The notes under the pieces are model-generated. The model did not search any database. It was not told the DNA's origin and was given only the letters and a program-made list of their open reading frames with translations. 64,000 bases of DNA from assembly GCA_003170135.1 (NCBI GenBank), contig PMZR01000119.1:71600-135599 (forward strand), in the 5' to 3' direction. The translations under genes and the position numbers were made by a program. Below, in pieces: positions 26,182 to 39,179 of the stretch; position 1 is the stretch's first letter, and each line of letters begins with the position of its first letter. This stretch comes from Acidobacteriota bacterium (GTDB taxonomy: Bacteria > Acidobacteriota > Vicinamibacteria > Vicinamibacterales > Fen-181).

Positions 26182-27671
26182 CCTTCCACCTGGATCGTGG
26201 CCAACTGGTGACGGCCGCCGCTCGGCACGTAGAGATAGAACGTCAGCGGATCTCCCGGGCGCGTGGCGCCGGTGAGCCGCCGGTAGTCCTCGACCGACGA
26301 GACACGCGCGCGGTTGATCTCCATGACGACCGAGCCGCGTTCGATCTCCCCGTCGTAGGCCGGGCTGAGAAGTTCCACCTGCGTGATCAGCACGCCCGAG
26401 ATCTTGCGCGGAATTCCGAGCCGGCCAATCGTGTCCTTGTCGAGCTCGCGAACGGTGAGGCCGATGGGCACCGGCTGCGTGCGCGCGCCGCCGTCGCGCT
26501 GGCTGGAGGGCACCACGTCGTCGCCACTCGGTTTGGTCGGTCGTTCCGCCAGCTTCACGGCGATCGTCTGCGGGTGGCCGTCACGCAACAGCCGCAGCCG
26601 TGCGATGCTGCCGGGCTCCTTGGCCGACACCGTGCGAATCAGGTCATCATCGGTTTCGACTTTCCGGTCGTCCACGCCCTGGATGACGTCGTAGGTGCGG
26701 ATGCCTGCCCGGTCGCCGGGCGACCCCTCAGTCACGTCCTCGACCAGCGCGCCTTCGACGTGCCCCAGCTTCAACGACCGTTCGAGATCCGGGTCGAGCT
26801 CCTTCAGCTTCACACCCATGTACCCGCGCGAGACGTGGCCGCGCGCCTTCAGCTGCGGCAGCACCGCGGTCGCCTGGTTGATGGGCACCGCGAAGCCGAT
26901 GCTGGTGGCCCGCGAGCTGATCGCGGCGTTGATGCCGATGACCTCGCCTCGCGCGTTGATCAAGGGCCCGCCGCTGTTGCCGAAGTTGATCGCGGCGTCG
27001 GTCTGGATGTACTCGTCGAGCGCCGGGTCCCAGAGCTTCCGTCCGACATAGCTGACGACGCCCACCGTCACGCTGTGCTCGTAGGCCAGGGGATTGCCGA
27101 TGGCGCAGACCCATTCGCCGACGCGCAGGCTCGAGGAATCCCCGAGCGGTGCGGCCGGCAGCGGCGTAGGGGATTCCACTTTGATCAGCGCGATATCGGT
27201 GTCCGGATCCGTGCCGATGATCCGCGCGTGCAGGCTTCGGCCGTCGGACAGCTTCACGGTGAGGCGCTCGGCGCCCTCCACGACGTGGTTGTTGGTCAGG
27301 ATCAGACCCGCGCTGTCGATGATGAACCCGCTGCCGGCTCCGCGGCGGGGCGGGTCTCTCTGCTGGTCGCGCGGTGTCCCGCGGTCGGGGCTCTTGAACG
27401 GATCGAGCGGAGGGTGCCAGGCGGGCAGGTGGTGCCGCCCTCGCGATGTCGCGTCGATATTCACGACCGCGGCGTTCACCCGGCCCACTACGTCCGCGAA
27501 ATTGACGACGCCCAGGGCCGGTACCGGCCCGCGACGGGCGGCGGCGGCGGTCTCCGTGGTTGAGGCGGATGCCATGGGCGCCGGCGTCAGCGGCCCACCG
27601 ACCACGAGGCCGAGGAAGAAGGCGAGGGTGGCGGTGAGCGCCAGCGTGATCAACGTGAAACGGCGGTTCAT
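26175..27671 (-). CDS. HtrA/DegP-type periplasmic serine protease (Do family)
   Basis: 498 aa from ATG 27671, where GAAGAAGG precedes; ATG 27686 is in frame but overlaps a TATAAT box. A signal anchor (TLITLALTATLAFFLGLVVG) leads to a trypsin-like domain with His129 (NNHVVEG), Asp in DTDIALIKV and the nucleophile in GNSGGPL. Two PDZ domains follow (about residues 275-360 and 390-480). It would degrade or refold misfolded envelope proteins. Located beside the sigma-54 regulator, it is transcribed away from the RND operon. Confidence 0.92.
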   Translation of the reverse strand: MNRRFTLITLALTATLAFFLGLVVGGPLTPAPMASASTTETAAAARRGPVPALGVVNFADVVGRVNAAVVNIDATSRGRHHLPAWHPPLDPFKSPDRGTPRDQQRDPPRRGAGSGFIIDSAGLILTNNHVVEGAERLTVKLSDGRSLHARIIGTDPDTDIALIKVESPTPLPAAPLGDSSSLRVGEWVCAIGNPLAYEHSVTVGVVSYVGRKLWDPALDEYIQTDAAINFGNSGGPLINARGEVIGINAAISSRATSIGFAVPINQATAVLPQLKARGHVSRGYMGVKLKELDPDLERSLKLGHVEGALVEDVTEGSPGDRAGIRTYDVIQGVDDRKVETDDDLIRTVSAKEPGSIARLRLLRDGHPQTIAVKLAERPTKPSGDDVVPSSQRDGGARTQPVPIGLTVRELDKDTIGRLGIPRKISGVLITQVELLSPAYDGEIERGSVVMEINRARVSSVEDYRRLTGATRPGDPLTFYLYVPSGGRHQLATIQVEGQ

Positions 27672-27684
27672 GACCTTCTTCCCC

Positions 27685-27690
27685 ATTATA
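27685..27690 (-). promoter_or_regulatory. Possible -10 box for htrA
   Basis: A perfect TATAAT on the minus strand, rare at this GC content, lies 14 bases before the chosen htrA start. The region 17-18 bases upstream is a poor -35 match, so an activator or another sigma factor could be involved. If it is used, the ATG at 27686 would not be transcribed. Confidence 0.3.
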
Positions 27691-27970
27691 GTTGCCGGAC
27701 CCGGCCACGTGCCCGCCCTTCTCTGCAGAATCCTTGCCTGATCGAATGGTCCAGTTTTCCGCGGGTGAATCGCGTCCGGCCGGGCCCGCCGGCGCCAAGA
27801 CCCTCAGCAAGAGGTAAAGGCGTCAAGGAAGGCGACAGAAGCCGATTCCAGCTCTGTCGTATACAATACCTGCCTCAGTGTGCCCTCCCGTTTCTCCCAC
27901 GCGGTCTCCGGAGGTCTCTTCCTTGTTTGCACATTCATGGCGTGGTCTTCCTGTCTTCAAGGTTTCCGGA

Positions 27971-29298
27971 ATGAAATCGATCCATTCCTCCTGTTCGGTC
28001 CCGGCCATCGCGATCCTGGTCGCGCTTGCCGGCATCGGAGGTTGCAGCAACGCGAACGGGCCCGGCGGCGCGGGTGGCCGCGGCCGGGGCGGTGGCCCGG
28101 TGGTGTCGGTCAAGACGACGACCGTGCAGCGCATGGCGATCCAGCGGCAGGTAGATCTGGCCGGTACGCTGCTCTCGCCGGACCAGGCGAAGGTGAGCTC
28201 CGAGGCCGCCGGAGTCGTTCGCAGCGTCCTGGTTGAAATCGGCAGCCGGGTGCGCGTGGGCGACCCGCTCGTGAAGCTCGAGCCGCGGGAACTGGCGCTG
28301 GCCCTGGCGCGCGCCGAAAGCGCGCTGCGGCAGACACGCGCCCAGCTCGGTATGCACGGGCCCCTCGACGCCAACGACACCCCTCCGCCCGACGAGGAAA
28401 TCGCCTCCGTCAAGAACGCGGTCGCCACCCTCAACGATGCCCGCGCCAATGCAGACCGGTCGAAGGCGCTCAATGCGCGTGGCTTGCTGTCGCCGATGGA
28501 TCTGCAGACGGCCGACACCAACCTCAAGGTCGCCGAGGCGGCCTACCAGGCGTCGATCGATTCGATCCGCAGCCAGAAGGCCTTGCTGCAGGACCGTCGC
28601 GCGTCGTACGACCTCGCCGTGAAGAAGCTCGAGGACGCCGTGGTGCGGGCGCCCATTGCCGGCTTCATCTCGGAACGACTCGTCCAGGTGGGCGAGTACA
28701 TCGTCGCGCAGACGCCCGTCGCGACGATCGTGCAGATGACCCCGCTCAAGCTGCGCACCGGCGTGCAGGAACGTCATGCGGGCGTCGTGCAGCCGGACCA
28801 GGCTGTCGAGTTCCGGGTGGAATCGTTCGGCGACACCGTGTTCCACGGCAAGATCGCCTACGTCAGCCCGGCTCTCGACCAGACGATGCGCACCTTCACC
28901 GTGGAAGCGCTGGTGGACAACAGCGACTACCGGCTGAAGCCCGGGTTCTTCGCCAAGGGCGTCATCCTCACGCGCCGAGACGAGGCGGTCGCGGCCGTTC
29001 CGGAGAACGCCGTCTCGACGCTGGCAGGCGTCTCATCGGTCTACATCATTCGCGACGGCAAGATCACCCAGCAACCGGTCACCCTGGGAGTGCGGCAGGG
29101 CAACCTCTGGGAAGTCGTGGACGGCCTCAAGGGCGACGAGACGCTGGCCGCAAACCGGCTGAACGAGCTGGCGACCGGCGCCAACGTGCGGACGGAGAAC
29201 GGATCTGAAGGCGGCGGCCGACGCGGCGGCGGGCGGCGCGGATCGGGCGGCGGCGGGCGTGGTCAGGGCGCCCAGGCCGGGCCGCAGGGAGGCGGGGA

Positions 29299-29302
<4 letters not shown>
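27971..29302 (+). CDS. RND efflux periplasmic adaptor (membrane fusion lipoprotein)
   Basis: 443 aa from ATG 27971. An N-terminal lipoprotein signal ends in a GIGGC lipobox, followed by a Gly/Arg-rich linker. The HlyD/AcrA order is visible: a barrel-sandwich (lipoyl) half, a helical hairpin with ALALARAESALRQTRAQL and LKVAEAAYQASIDSIRSQK, the second lipoyl half (VVRAPIAGFISERLVQVGEY) and a beta-barrel. The tail is almost pure Gly/Arg/Gln (last ~35 residues). It links the inner-membrane pump encoded next (4-bp overlap) to an outer-membrane channel that is not encoded here. Confidence 0.9.
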
Positions 29303-32508
<3,206 letters not shown>

Positions 32509-32511
<3 letters not shown>

Positions 32512-32543
32512 TAGACAGTAGGTAGGAGACAGTAGACAGTAGA
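32509..32543. repeat. CAGTAGACAGTAGG word repeat
   Basis: Three to four copies of AGTAGACAGT/AGGAGACAGT words begin in the stop codon of the pump gene. Only one arm is present; a hairpin terminator follows directly. Related arrays are at 26083-26181 and 58386-58527. Confidence 0.75.
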
Positions 32544-32556
32544 ATCAGACGGCAGG

Positions 32557-32593
32557 AGGGCCGGGCGGCCACAACCGCTCGGCCCTTATTTCT
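32557..32593 (+). terminator. Rho-independent terminator of the RND operon
   Basis: A 12-bp stem, AGGGCCGGGCGG (32557-32568) with CCGCTCGGCCCT (32575-32586), closes a 6-base loop and is followed by TTATTTCT. One G-T pair is the only irregularity. The T-rich tail is on the + strand, so it serves the RND operon. It overlaps the stop codon of the convergent macro-domain gene. Confidence 0.85.
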
Positions 32594-33113
32594 GTTCCTC
32601 GGCCAGCACTCGCCGGTACGTCTCGAACGTCTCCCTGTCGAACGCGACGAATGTCACCTGATCGATGGCGTCCCCGTGTGTGCTCAGGAACGCCGTCACC
32701 TCGCGAACCGCGATGCGTGTCGCACGCTCGAGGGGAAACCGGTAGACGCCCGTGCTGATGGCGGGAAACGCAATCGTGCGCAGGCCGTGCTCGAGGGCAA
32801 GCGCCAGCGACGTTCGGTAGCAGGAGGCGAGCAAGTCCGCTTCGCCACGGGTTCCGCCGCCCCACACGGGCCCGACCGTGTGCACGACGTGGCGCGCGGG
32901 CAACCCGAACCCGGGCGTGATCCTCGCCTCCCCTGTCGGGCACCCACCGATTCTCTCGCACGCCTGCAGCAGTTGCGGCCCCGCCGCCCGATGGATCGCG
33001 CCGTCCACTCCCCCGCCGCCACGTAACGATGTATTCGCGGCGTTGACAATCGCGTCCACGTCGAACGTGGTGATGTCGCCCTGGACAACGGAGACGTTGC
33101 GCATGGGGTTCAT
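32586..33113 (-). CDS. Macro-domain O-acetyl-ADP-ribose deacetylase (YmdB-like)
   Basis: 175 aa from ATG 33113, preceded by AAGG; a second ATG lies three codons in. The macro fold is shown by [20 protein letters not shown], then [14 protein letters not shown] near residue 37, and an [15 protein letters not shown] segment. The length and motifs match the MacroD/YmdB class, which removes ADP-ribose or hydrolyses O-acetyl-ADP-ribose, the product of sirtuins. A sirtuin gene lies 6 kb away (39176-39919). It is the last gene of a minus-strand run. Confidence 0.9.
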   Translation of the reverse strand: MNPMRNVSVVQGDITTFDVDAIVNAANTSLRGGGGVDGAIHRAAGPQLLQACERIGGCPTGEARITPGFGLPARHVVHTVGPVWGGGTRGEADLLASCYRTSLALALEHGLRTIAFPAISTGVYRFPLERATRIAVREVTAFLSTHGDAIDQVTFVAFDRETFETYRRVLAEEQK

Positions 33114-33161
33114 GCCGGCGCCTTGTACGGCAGACCTCGAGGTCCGCCCTGCGCAGTCGGC

Positions 33162-34151
33162 TCAGCGATCCCGCGAGAGGACGTAGTCGGGCAGGGCGAG
33201 CAGCGCGTCGCGCTCGGCCGACGGGGGAAACGCGTCGAGGGGCTTCCGGGCCCGGTCGGCGAAGCTCTCCGCCTTGCACACGGCGTAGTCGATCGCCCCC
33301 TGCTCGACCAGCTCCTTCGACAGCTGCTGCCACTGTTCGGCCGACATCGCGCGTTCGCGCACGATCTCGCGGACGACATCCGCGATGCCGTTCTTGGACC
33401 GGCCCAGCAGATAGAGGATCGGCAGCGTCACCTTTCCCTCGCGCAGGTCGCTGGCGACCGGTTTCCCGAGTACGTGCTGGTCGCCCGTCAGATCCAGCAC
33501 GTCATCCACCAACTGGAAGGCAATGCCGAGGTTGAAGCCGTATTCGCGCAGGGCGGCCCGCTGCTCCGGCGAGGCGTCGCCGAGCATGCCGCCGATCTCC
33601 GCGCAGCCGCCGAACAGGTAGGCGGTCTTGCGACGGATGATCTCCAGGTGCTCCTCCTCGGAGATGTCGACGTCGCCGTTCTTGGTGAGCTGGTAGAGCT
33701 CCCCCTCGATCATCCGCAGCGTGACGTCGCACAAGAGCCGGATGACGTGCAGCATGTCCAGCGTGAGCGCGAGCGCCATCGACTTGATGTACAGGTAGTC
33801 GCCCAGCAGCACCGTGACGTCGTTGCCCCAGCGGGAATGTACGGCCATCTGGCCCCGCCGCCAGTCCGACCCGTCGATCATGTCGTCGTGGACGAGCGTT
33901 GCCGTGTGGATGAACTCAACCACGGAGGCATACAGCACAGCGCGATCGCCCGTGTAGCCGCACAGCCGGGCCGCCATCAGCAGCACGGCCGGCCGCACGC
34001 GCTTCCCGCCGCTCTGCTGGATGTAGCGACCGATCTGGGGAATCAGCTCGACGTGTGACTCGACGTGGCGGGCGAACTCGCGCTCCACGCGAACGAGATC
34101 GTCGCGAACGGGGTCGAACAGCTGCGACAGAGCCGGGGAGGTTTTCTGCAC
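33162..34151 (-). CDS. Trans-polyprenyl diphosphate synthase (heptaprenyl/octaprenyl type)
   Basis: 329 aa. The first Asp-rich motif is DDMID (about residue 93) and the second is FQLVDDVLDL (about 212), with GGKRVRP near residue 50, all typical of long-chain trans-prenyl synthases. The product would extend farnesyl diphosphate with isopentenyl units for the quinone side chain. ATG 34151 is followed at once by the family's N-terminal helix. It lies between tatD and the macro-domain gene on the same strand. Confidence 0.92.
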   Translation of the reverse strand: MQKTSPALSQLFDPVRDDLVRVEREFARHVESHVELIPQIGRYIQQSGGKRVRPAVLLMAARLCGYTGDRAVLYASVVEFIHTATLVHDDMIDGSDWRRGQMAVHSRWGNDVTVLLGDYLYIKSMALALTLDMLHVIRLLCDVTLRMIEGELYQLTKNGDVDISEEEHLEIIRRKTAYLFGGCAEIGGMLGDASPEQRAALREYGFNLGIAFQLVDDVLDLTGDQHVLGKPVASDLREGKVTLPILYLLGRSKNGIADVVREIVRERAMSAEQWQQLSKELVEQGAIDYAVCKAESFADRARKPLDAFPPSAERDALLALPDYVLSRDR

Positions 34152-34273
34152 GTGTGTCTGTTGAAGGCCCGATGATCACACCATACTTGCGCTCGAGGTG
34201 TCAACGCAACGCGCGCGCAATCGCGTGTCATTCTTCGTTCCGCACAGGCGCCGTGCGGTTGGAACTGCGAGCC

Positions 34274-35053
34274 TCACGCGCCGAACAGCTCGGCGAAATT
34301 CCGCGCAACGGCTGCGGCAAGCTCGTCGAGCGGTACGCCCTTCGTACGCGCGATCGTACGGGCGACTTCAACGACGTGCGCCGGCTCGTTGCGCGTGCCC
34401 CGGAACGGGACGGGCGCGAGGTAGGGGCAATCGGTTTCGACGAGCAGGCGGTCGAGCGGCACGCCGTTGGCCACCTCGCGCAACGCGTGGGCGTTCGCGA
34501 AGGTCACAATACCGGCGAATGACACGTAGAGGCCCGAGTCGAGCGCCCATCGCGCAAGCTCGGGCGATCCCGTGAAGCAGTGCAAGACCCCGGCGATCGG
34601 TTTCCGGCCGGCCTCTTCGAGGATCGCGATCGTGTCGGCCTCAGCCTCCCGCGTGTGTACGACCATCGGAAGGTGCATCTCGCCTGCCAACGCAACCTGC
34701 GCCCGGAAGACGTCGCGCTGGACGTCCCGCGGCGAGAGGTCGTAGTGATAGTCGAGGCCGATCTCGCCGAGCGCCCTGGTGCCGGAGGTCGTCTGCAGCG
34801 CAACGCGCAGGTCGGATATCGCCTGGTCGAGCCGCCCCGCGAAGCGGCCTGCCTGGTGCGGATGGATACCGAGCGCGAAATGGATCGACGGCCAGAGGGC
34901 GGCGACCCGGGGCGCGCGCGCCAGCTCGTCGGCCTCGTCCAGGGCCAGCACGCACAGCGCCGCCAACAGTCCGGCGCCCCGCGCGCGGGCCACGACCTGG
35001 TCGAGATCCGCGGCAAACGCCTCATCGGCGAGATGGCAATGAGAATCGATCAA
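34274..35053 (-). CDS. tatD: TatD-family metal-dependent DNase
   Basis: 259 aa, starting 17 bp after metG. The metal-binding HxH is in IDSHCHLADE (His4 and His6). The family segments GEIGLDYHYD, PMVVHTREAE, GVLHCFTGS and VETDCPYLAP are all present. TatD proteins are 3'-5' exonucleases and D-aminoacyl-tRNA or DNA hydrolases with a TIM-barrel fold. The metG-tatD order is common in bacteria. Confidence 0.93.
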   Translation of the reverse strand: MIDSHCHLADEAFAADLDQVVARARGAGLLAALCVLALDEADELARAPRVAALWPSIHFALGIHPHQAGRFAGRLDQAISDLRVALQTTSGTRALGEIGLDYHYDLSPRDVQRDVFRAQVALAGEMHLPMVVHTREAEADTIAILEEAGRKPIAGVLHCFTGSPELARWALDSGLYVSFAGIVTFANAHALREVANGVPLDRLLVETDCPYLAPVPFRGTRNEPAHVVEVARTIARTKGVPLDELAAAVARNFAELFGA

Positions 35054-35070
35054 TGGTCGACCAACGACTA

Positions 35071-37098
35071 CTATCGAACGCGCGTGCCCGGCGGCAGCGC
35101 CTGGTCCAGGCCGAGCAGCACGGGAAGGCCGCCTTCCGGGCTGGCGGCGAGGACCATGCCGTTGGACTCGATGCCCATCAACTTCGCCGGCTTCAGGTTG
35201 GCGACGACGACGATCGTGCGGCCCACGAGCGCTTCGGGCGCGTATGCCTCGGCAATGCCCGCCACGATCGTGCGCTCCTCGGTGCCGACGTCAATCAGCA
35301 TCTTCACCAGCTTCCTCGACTTCGGCACGCGCTCGGCAGCGACCACCCTCGCGACACGCAACTCGATCTTCATGAAGTCGTCAATCGACACGCGCTGGTC
35401 GGCAGGCGCCGGCACCGGGGTGGTCGCAACGATGGTTTCGGTTGCCTGTGGCGTCGTGGACTCTTCGTTTGCCGGACTGGCCGCGGGCGCCTCGGGCGGC
35501 GGGCCCATGGGGTCTGAAATCATGACTGGCTTCTCCGTGTCGCGCGGGCCGGGTGCCGGCGCTTCGAGTTCCGCAGATGTCGCGTCCACGCGCGGCCACA
35601 GCGGGTCCGCCTTCATCACGTCCCGTTCGCGGCCGGTTGACCAGCGCGTGTCCGCGTCGAAACGCAGGTCGGCGGAAGCCCGACGTTCACCCACGCGCGC
35701 GAGGATCTCGGCGGCCGACTTCGGCATGATGGGGAGCAGCAGCACACCGGCGACCCGCACCGCCTCGACCACGTCCGCCAGCACCTGGTCGAGTCGGTCC
35801 TTCCCGTCCGCGTGGCGCGCGAGCGTCCATGGCTCCGTTTCGGCGATGTACTCGTTGGTTGCGTCCACCAGGTCGAACACCGCGGCCGCTCCCACGTGCA
35901 GCATGTAGGCGTCCATCGCGCCGCGGTAGCGCCCGGTGACCTGTTCGCTCACCACGGGGAGCCGCGAACCGGTGGCGGGCATCGCCTTCACGCGCCCGCC
36001 GCGGTACTTGTCCACCATCACCGCCACGCGGTTCACCAGGTTCCCGAGGTTGTTCGCCAAATCGACGTTGTAGCGTTCCTCGAACCGCTCCCACGAGAAA
36101 TCGCCGTCCTGGCCGTACGGGATCTCTTTCACCAGGTACAGCCGCAGCGGATCGGGGCCGAAGCGCTGGGCCGCCTGCAACGGATCCACCGCGGTGCCGA
36201 GCGACTTGCTCAGTTTCTGCCCCTTGAAGTGCACGAACCCGTGTCCGAACACCTGGTGCGGCAGCGACACGCCGGCGCTCATCAGCATCGCGGGCCAGAC
36301 CACGCAGTGGAACCGCGTGATGTCCTTGCCGATGACGTGCAGGTTCGCGGGCCACCACCGCTCGAAGAGGCCCTGGTCGGTGCCGTAGCCGACGGCCGAG
36401 ACGTAGTTGATGAGCGCGTCGAACCAGACGTAGACCACGCTTGTGGGATCGTCGGGCAGCGGGATCCCCCAGCTTTGATCCGCGCGGCTGATCGAGATGT
36501 CCTCGAGGCCGCCTTCGAGCAGCCGCAGGATTTCATTGCGACGGACCTCGGGCTCCACGAACTCCGGGTGTTCGCGCAGGTGATCGAGCAGCGGCTGCCG
36601 GTACTTCGACAGGCGGAAGAAATGGTTCTTCTCCCGGATCCACTCGGGCGAGGTCCGGTGGACCGGGCAGAGGCCATCCACCAGGTCCTTTTCCGGCTTG
36701 AACGCCTCGCACCCGACGCAGTAATAGCCCTCGTAGAACCCCTCGTAGAGGTCGCCCGCGGCTGCGATCCGCGCGACCATCTGCGTCACGCCGGCGCGAT
36801 GTCGCCCTTCGGACGTCCTGATGAAATCGTCGAACGACACCTCCAGGCGGCCCCACACGTCGCGGAACTCGTGTTCCATCCGGTCGCAGTAGGCGAGCGG
36901 TTCGAGCCCGAGTTCGCGGGCGCGCCGATACACGTTCTGCGAGTGTTCGTCGTTGCCCATCAGGAAGTGCGTTGGCGTGCCCGTCAGGCGCTTGTAACGC
37001 GCGATGACGTCCGCCGTGATCTTCTCGTAGGCCGTCCCGAGGTGCGGCCGGCTGTTCACGTAGTCGATGGCCGTGGTGAGGAAGAAACGTGGTGGCAT
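35071..37098 (-). CDS. metG: Methionyl-tRNA synthetase with C-terminal tRNA-binding domain
   Basis: 675 aa. The HIGH-type motif is RPHLGTAYE (residues 17-25) and the KMSKS motif is GQKLSKSLGT. A zinc knot is visible as CVGCEAF and LCPVH. The anticodon-binding helical domain follows. The last ~110 residues form a Trbp111/EMAP-like OB domain (MKIELRVARVVAAERVPKS, and a VVVANLKPAKLMG-SNGM segment). It charges tRNA-Met and initiator tRNA. A linker rich in Glu, Pro and Thr (about residues 500-560) joins the domains. Confidence 0.96.
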   Translation of the reverse strand: MPPRFFLTTAIDYVNSRPHLGTAYEKITADVIARYKRLTGTPTHFLMGNDEHSQNVYRRARELGLEPLAYCDRMEHEFRDVWGRLEVSFDDFIRTSEGRHRAGVTQMVARIAAAGDLYEGFYEGYYCVGCEAFKPEKDLVDGLCPVHRTSPEWIREKNHFFRLSKYRQPLLDHLREHPEFVEPEVRRNEILRLLEGGLEDISISRADQSWGIPLPDDPTSVVYVWFDALINYVSAVGYGTDQGLFERWWPANLHVIGKDITRFHCVVWPAMLMSAGVSLPHQVFGHGFVHFKGQKLSKSLGTAVDPLQAAQRFGPDPLRLYLVKEIPYGQDGDFSWERFEERYNVDLANNLGNLVNRVAVMVDKYRGGRVKAMPATGSRLPVVSEQVTGRYRGAMDAYMLHVGAAAVFDLVDATNEYIAETEPWTLARHADGKDRLDQVLADVVEAVRVAGVLLLPIMPKSAAEILARVGERRASADLRFDADTRWSTGRERDVMKADPLWPRVDATSAELEAPAPGPRDTEKPVMISDPMGPPPEAPAASPANEESTTPQATETIVATTPVPAPADQRVSIDDFMKIELRVARVVAAERVPKSRKLVKMLIDVGTEERTIVAGIAEAYAPEALVGRTIVVVANLKPAKLMGIESNGMVLAASPEGGLPVLLGLDQALPPGTRVR

Positions 37099-37116
37099 GG
37101 CGGACGCGGGTGGCTG

Positions 37117-37264
37117 TCAGTGATCAGTGCTGGGTGCTAAGTGCTATGTGCAGAGTGCAACGTGCAGAGCGCAACGTGCAGGGTGCCATGTGCGGAGTGC
37201 TGTGTGCCGCCCAAGGGGGCGGCACGGTGCACCCGGCAGCTTGGGCACCTTGCACGTTGCACCA
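37117..37264. repeat. GTGCTGGGTGCTA-type word repeat with central hairpin
   Basis: A left arm of about nine degenerate GTGC-words (37127-37209) faces a right arm (37221-37264). The centre is a clean hairpin, GTGCCGCCC (37204-37212) and GGGCGGCAC (37217-37225), with a 4-base loop. It lies between the divergent-looking end of larC and the start of metG and may act as a bidirectional structural element. Confidence 0.8.
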
Positions 37265-37269
37265 TGCGC

Positions 37270-38472
37270 TCAGCGCTTTCCGTCAAGGTACGCCTTCATC
37301 GCCATGGCCTGGACATCCTTGATGGCGACCTGTCGCTCGTGCGCCACGCGCGCGCAATCGTCGAACTCAGGCGCCGCGTTGACCACACCCCCGCCCCGGC
37401 GCGCGATCTTCATCCGGATCGGGCCGAACGGGGTGTCTACCACGACCAGATCGCGGTCGAGCCGTTCGCGGTCCACCTCCTGATAGCGTAGCCCAAGTGT
37501 CGTGGTTTCGCGAAACAGGATCGCGGCAAGCCGTTCGCGGTCCGCGTTGTGGCCGATGACGGTCACGAGCGTGGCCGGCCGGGACTTTTTCATCTGGATG
37601 GGGGTGTAGTACACGTCGAGCGCGCCCGCGGCCAGCAACTGCTCCATCAGGGCTCCGAAGATCTGCGGGTTCATGTCGTCGATCTCGCATTCGACGACAA
37701 GGACCCGTTCGATCGGCCCCGGCGCATCCGCGTCGCCGAGGATCGCCCGCAGCACGTTGGCCTGGCCGGCCGGATCGCGATCGCCGGCGCCATATCCGAT
37801 CTTCTCCATGCGCATGGCGGGCAGCGGGCCGAACGCCTGCGCATAGGCGGTCACGAGCAACGCCCCGGTCGGCGTCACCATCTCCATCTCGGGGCCCGCC
37901 GAGAACACCGGCACCCCCTCGAGCAGTCTCGCGGTGGCCGGAGCCGGCACCGGCAGGATCCCGTGCGCCGTCCGCACGGTGCCACGCCCCACGTTGAGCG
38001 GCGACGCGACGATCCGGTCGGCCGCCAGCCACTCGAAGGCGAACACGGCGCCCACAATGTCCACAATCGAGTCGATGGCGCTGACCTCGTGCAATTGAAC
38101 GCGCTCGACCGGCACCTGGTGGATGGCCGCTTCGACCTCGGCGAGCCGACGAAACAGCGCAACCGCGCGCGTCCGGCCGGCTTGCGACAGCGCCGAACGC
38201 TCGATGAGTTCGGTGATCTCGCCAAGCGTGCGATGGCCATGAGGATGGGGTGCCGGATGCGCGGGGCCCTCGTGCCCATGTTCCGCGACTCGCAGCTTGG
38301 CCGCGCCGATTCCACCCCGAATGACCCGTTCCACGTCGATGTCATAGCCACCGAGTGTCAGGCTGCCCAGGGCACGACGCAGGTCCGCGAGCGGCAGGCC
38401 GAGGTCGGCGAGCGCGCCGAGGATCATGTCTCCCGACGCGCCCGAGAAGCAGTCCAGGTACAGGATCTTCAT
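37270..38472 (-). CDS. larC: Nickel-pincer cofactor nickel insertion protein LarC
   Basis: 400 aa, a full-length single frame. It begins with LDCFSGASGDMILGAL, the family signature, has a His-rich loop HGHEGPAHPAPHPHGH (about residue 65) for metal, and ends with a ferredoxin-like domain (RETTTLGLRYQEVDRERL). LarC loads nickel onto the LarA lactate racemase cofactor, with LarB and LarE making the pincer. In Lactiplantibacillus the gene needs a frameshift, but here one frame suffices. LarA, LarB and LarE are not in the window. It is downstream of radC on the same strand. Confidence 0.9.
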   Translation of the reverse strand: MKILYLDCFSGASGDMILGALADLGLPLADLRRALGSLTLGGYDIDVERVIRGGIGAAKLRVAEHGHEGPAHPAPHPHGHRTLGEITELIERSALSQAGRTRAVALFRRLAEVEAAIHQVPVERVQLHEVSAIDSIVDIVGAVFAFEWLAADRIVASPLNVGRGTVRTAHGILPVPAPATARLLEGVPVFSAGPEMEMVTPTGALLVTAYAQAFGPLPAMRMEKIGYGAGDRDPAGQANVLRAILGDADAPGPIERVLVVECEIDDMNPQIFGALMEQLLAAGALDVYYTPIQMKKSRPATLVTVIGHNADRERLAAILFRETTTLGLRYQEVDRERLDRDLVVVDTPFGPIRMKIARRGGGVVNAAPEFDDCARVAHERQVAIKDVQAMAMKAYLDGKR

Positions 38473-38504
38473 ACAAGTCCCGGACGCGTGTGACCAGCGC
38501 CTGG

Positions 38505-39179
38505 CTATCGGGCCAGGCGACCGAGTTCACGCAGGCTGCAGAACTGTCCGTCGCCGAGAATCAGATGGTCCAGCACTTCGATGCCGATCAACCGCCCCGC
38601 CTCTACCAGCCGATCGGTCAACGTCACGTCTTCCGGGCTCGGGGACGGATCGCCGGACGGGTGATTGTGGAACACGACAATCGCCGCGGCACCGGCGGTG
38701 GCCGCCTCCCGAAACACGTCCCGGGGCAGCACGACCGCGCCGTCGAGCGCGCCCAGGCTGACGACCGTGGTGCGCAGCACCCGGTGCTTGCTGTCGAGCA
38801 TCACCATGCCGAACTGCTCGATCGGTCGGCCGCCATAGATCGGCAGGAGGTACTCGGCGACCTCCCGTGGCGACCGCAGCTGGACACGCGACGGCGGCCG
38901 CCGGATCAACGCCCGCCGCCCCAGTTCGAGCGCCGCCAGCACCTGGGCGGCGCGCGCCGCACCCAGGCCCTTCATGCGCCGCAGGGCGTGGTGGCTTGCG
39001 CGGCAGACCCCGTGCAGGCCACCGGTCTGCTCCAGCACCGCATTGGCAATGGCCAGCGTGCTCATCGCGCGGACACCGCCGCCGATGACGATCGCCAGCA
39101 ACTCGTTGTCGCCGAGCGACGCGGCGCCCAATGCCATCAGTTTCTCACGTGGGCGGTCGTGCTGGTCCAGTCCTTTCAC
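38505..39179 (-). CDS. radC: RadC/YicR-family JAB domain protein
   Basis: 224 aa from GTG 39179, overlapping the sirtuin stop (GTGA). An N-terminal helix-hairpin-helix region (LRRMKGLGAARAAQVLAALE) is followed by the JAMM motif VVFHNHPSGDPSPSPEDV (His and Asp zinc ligands). The molecular function of RadC is not settled; despite its name it is not required for repair in E. coli. The co-directional cluster cobB-radC-larC has short gaps. Confidence 0.92.
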   Translation of the reverse strand: MKGLDQHDRPREKLMALGAASLGDNELLAIVIGGGVRAMSTLAIANAVLEQTGGLHGVCRASHHALRRMKGLGAARAAQVLAALELGRRALIRRPPSRVQLRSPREVAEYLLPIYGGRPIEQFGMVMLDSKHRVLRTTVVSLGALDGAVVLPRDVFREAATAGAAAIVVFHNHPSGDPSPSPEDVTLTDRLVEAGRLIGIEVLDHLILGDGQFCSLRELGRLAR

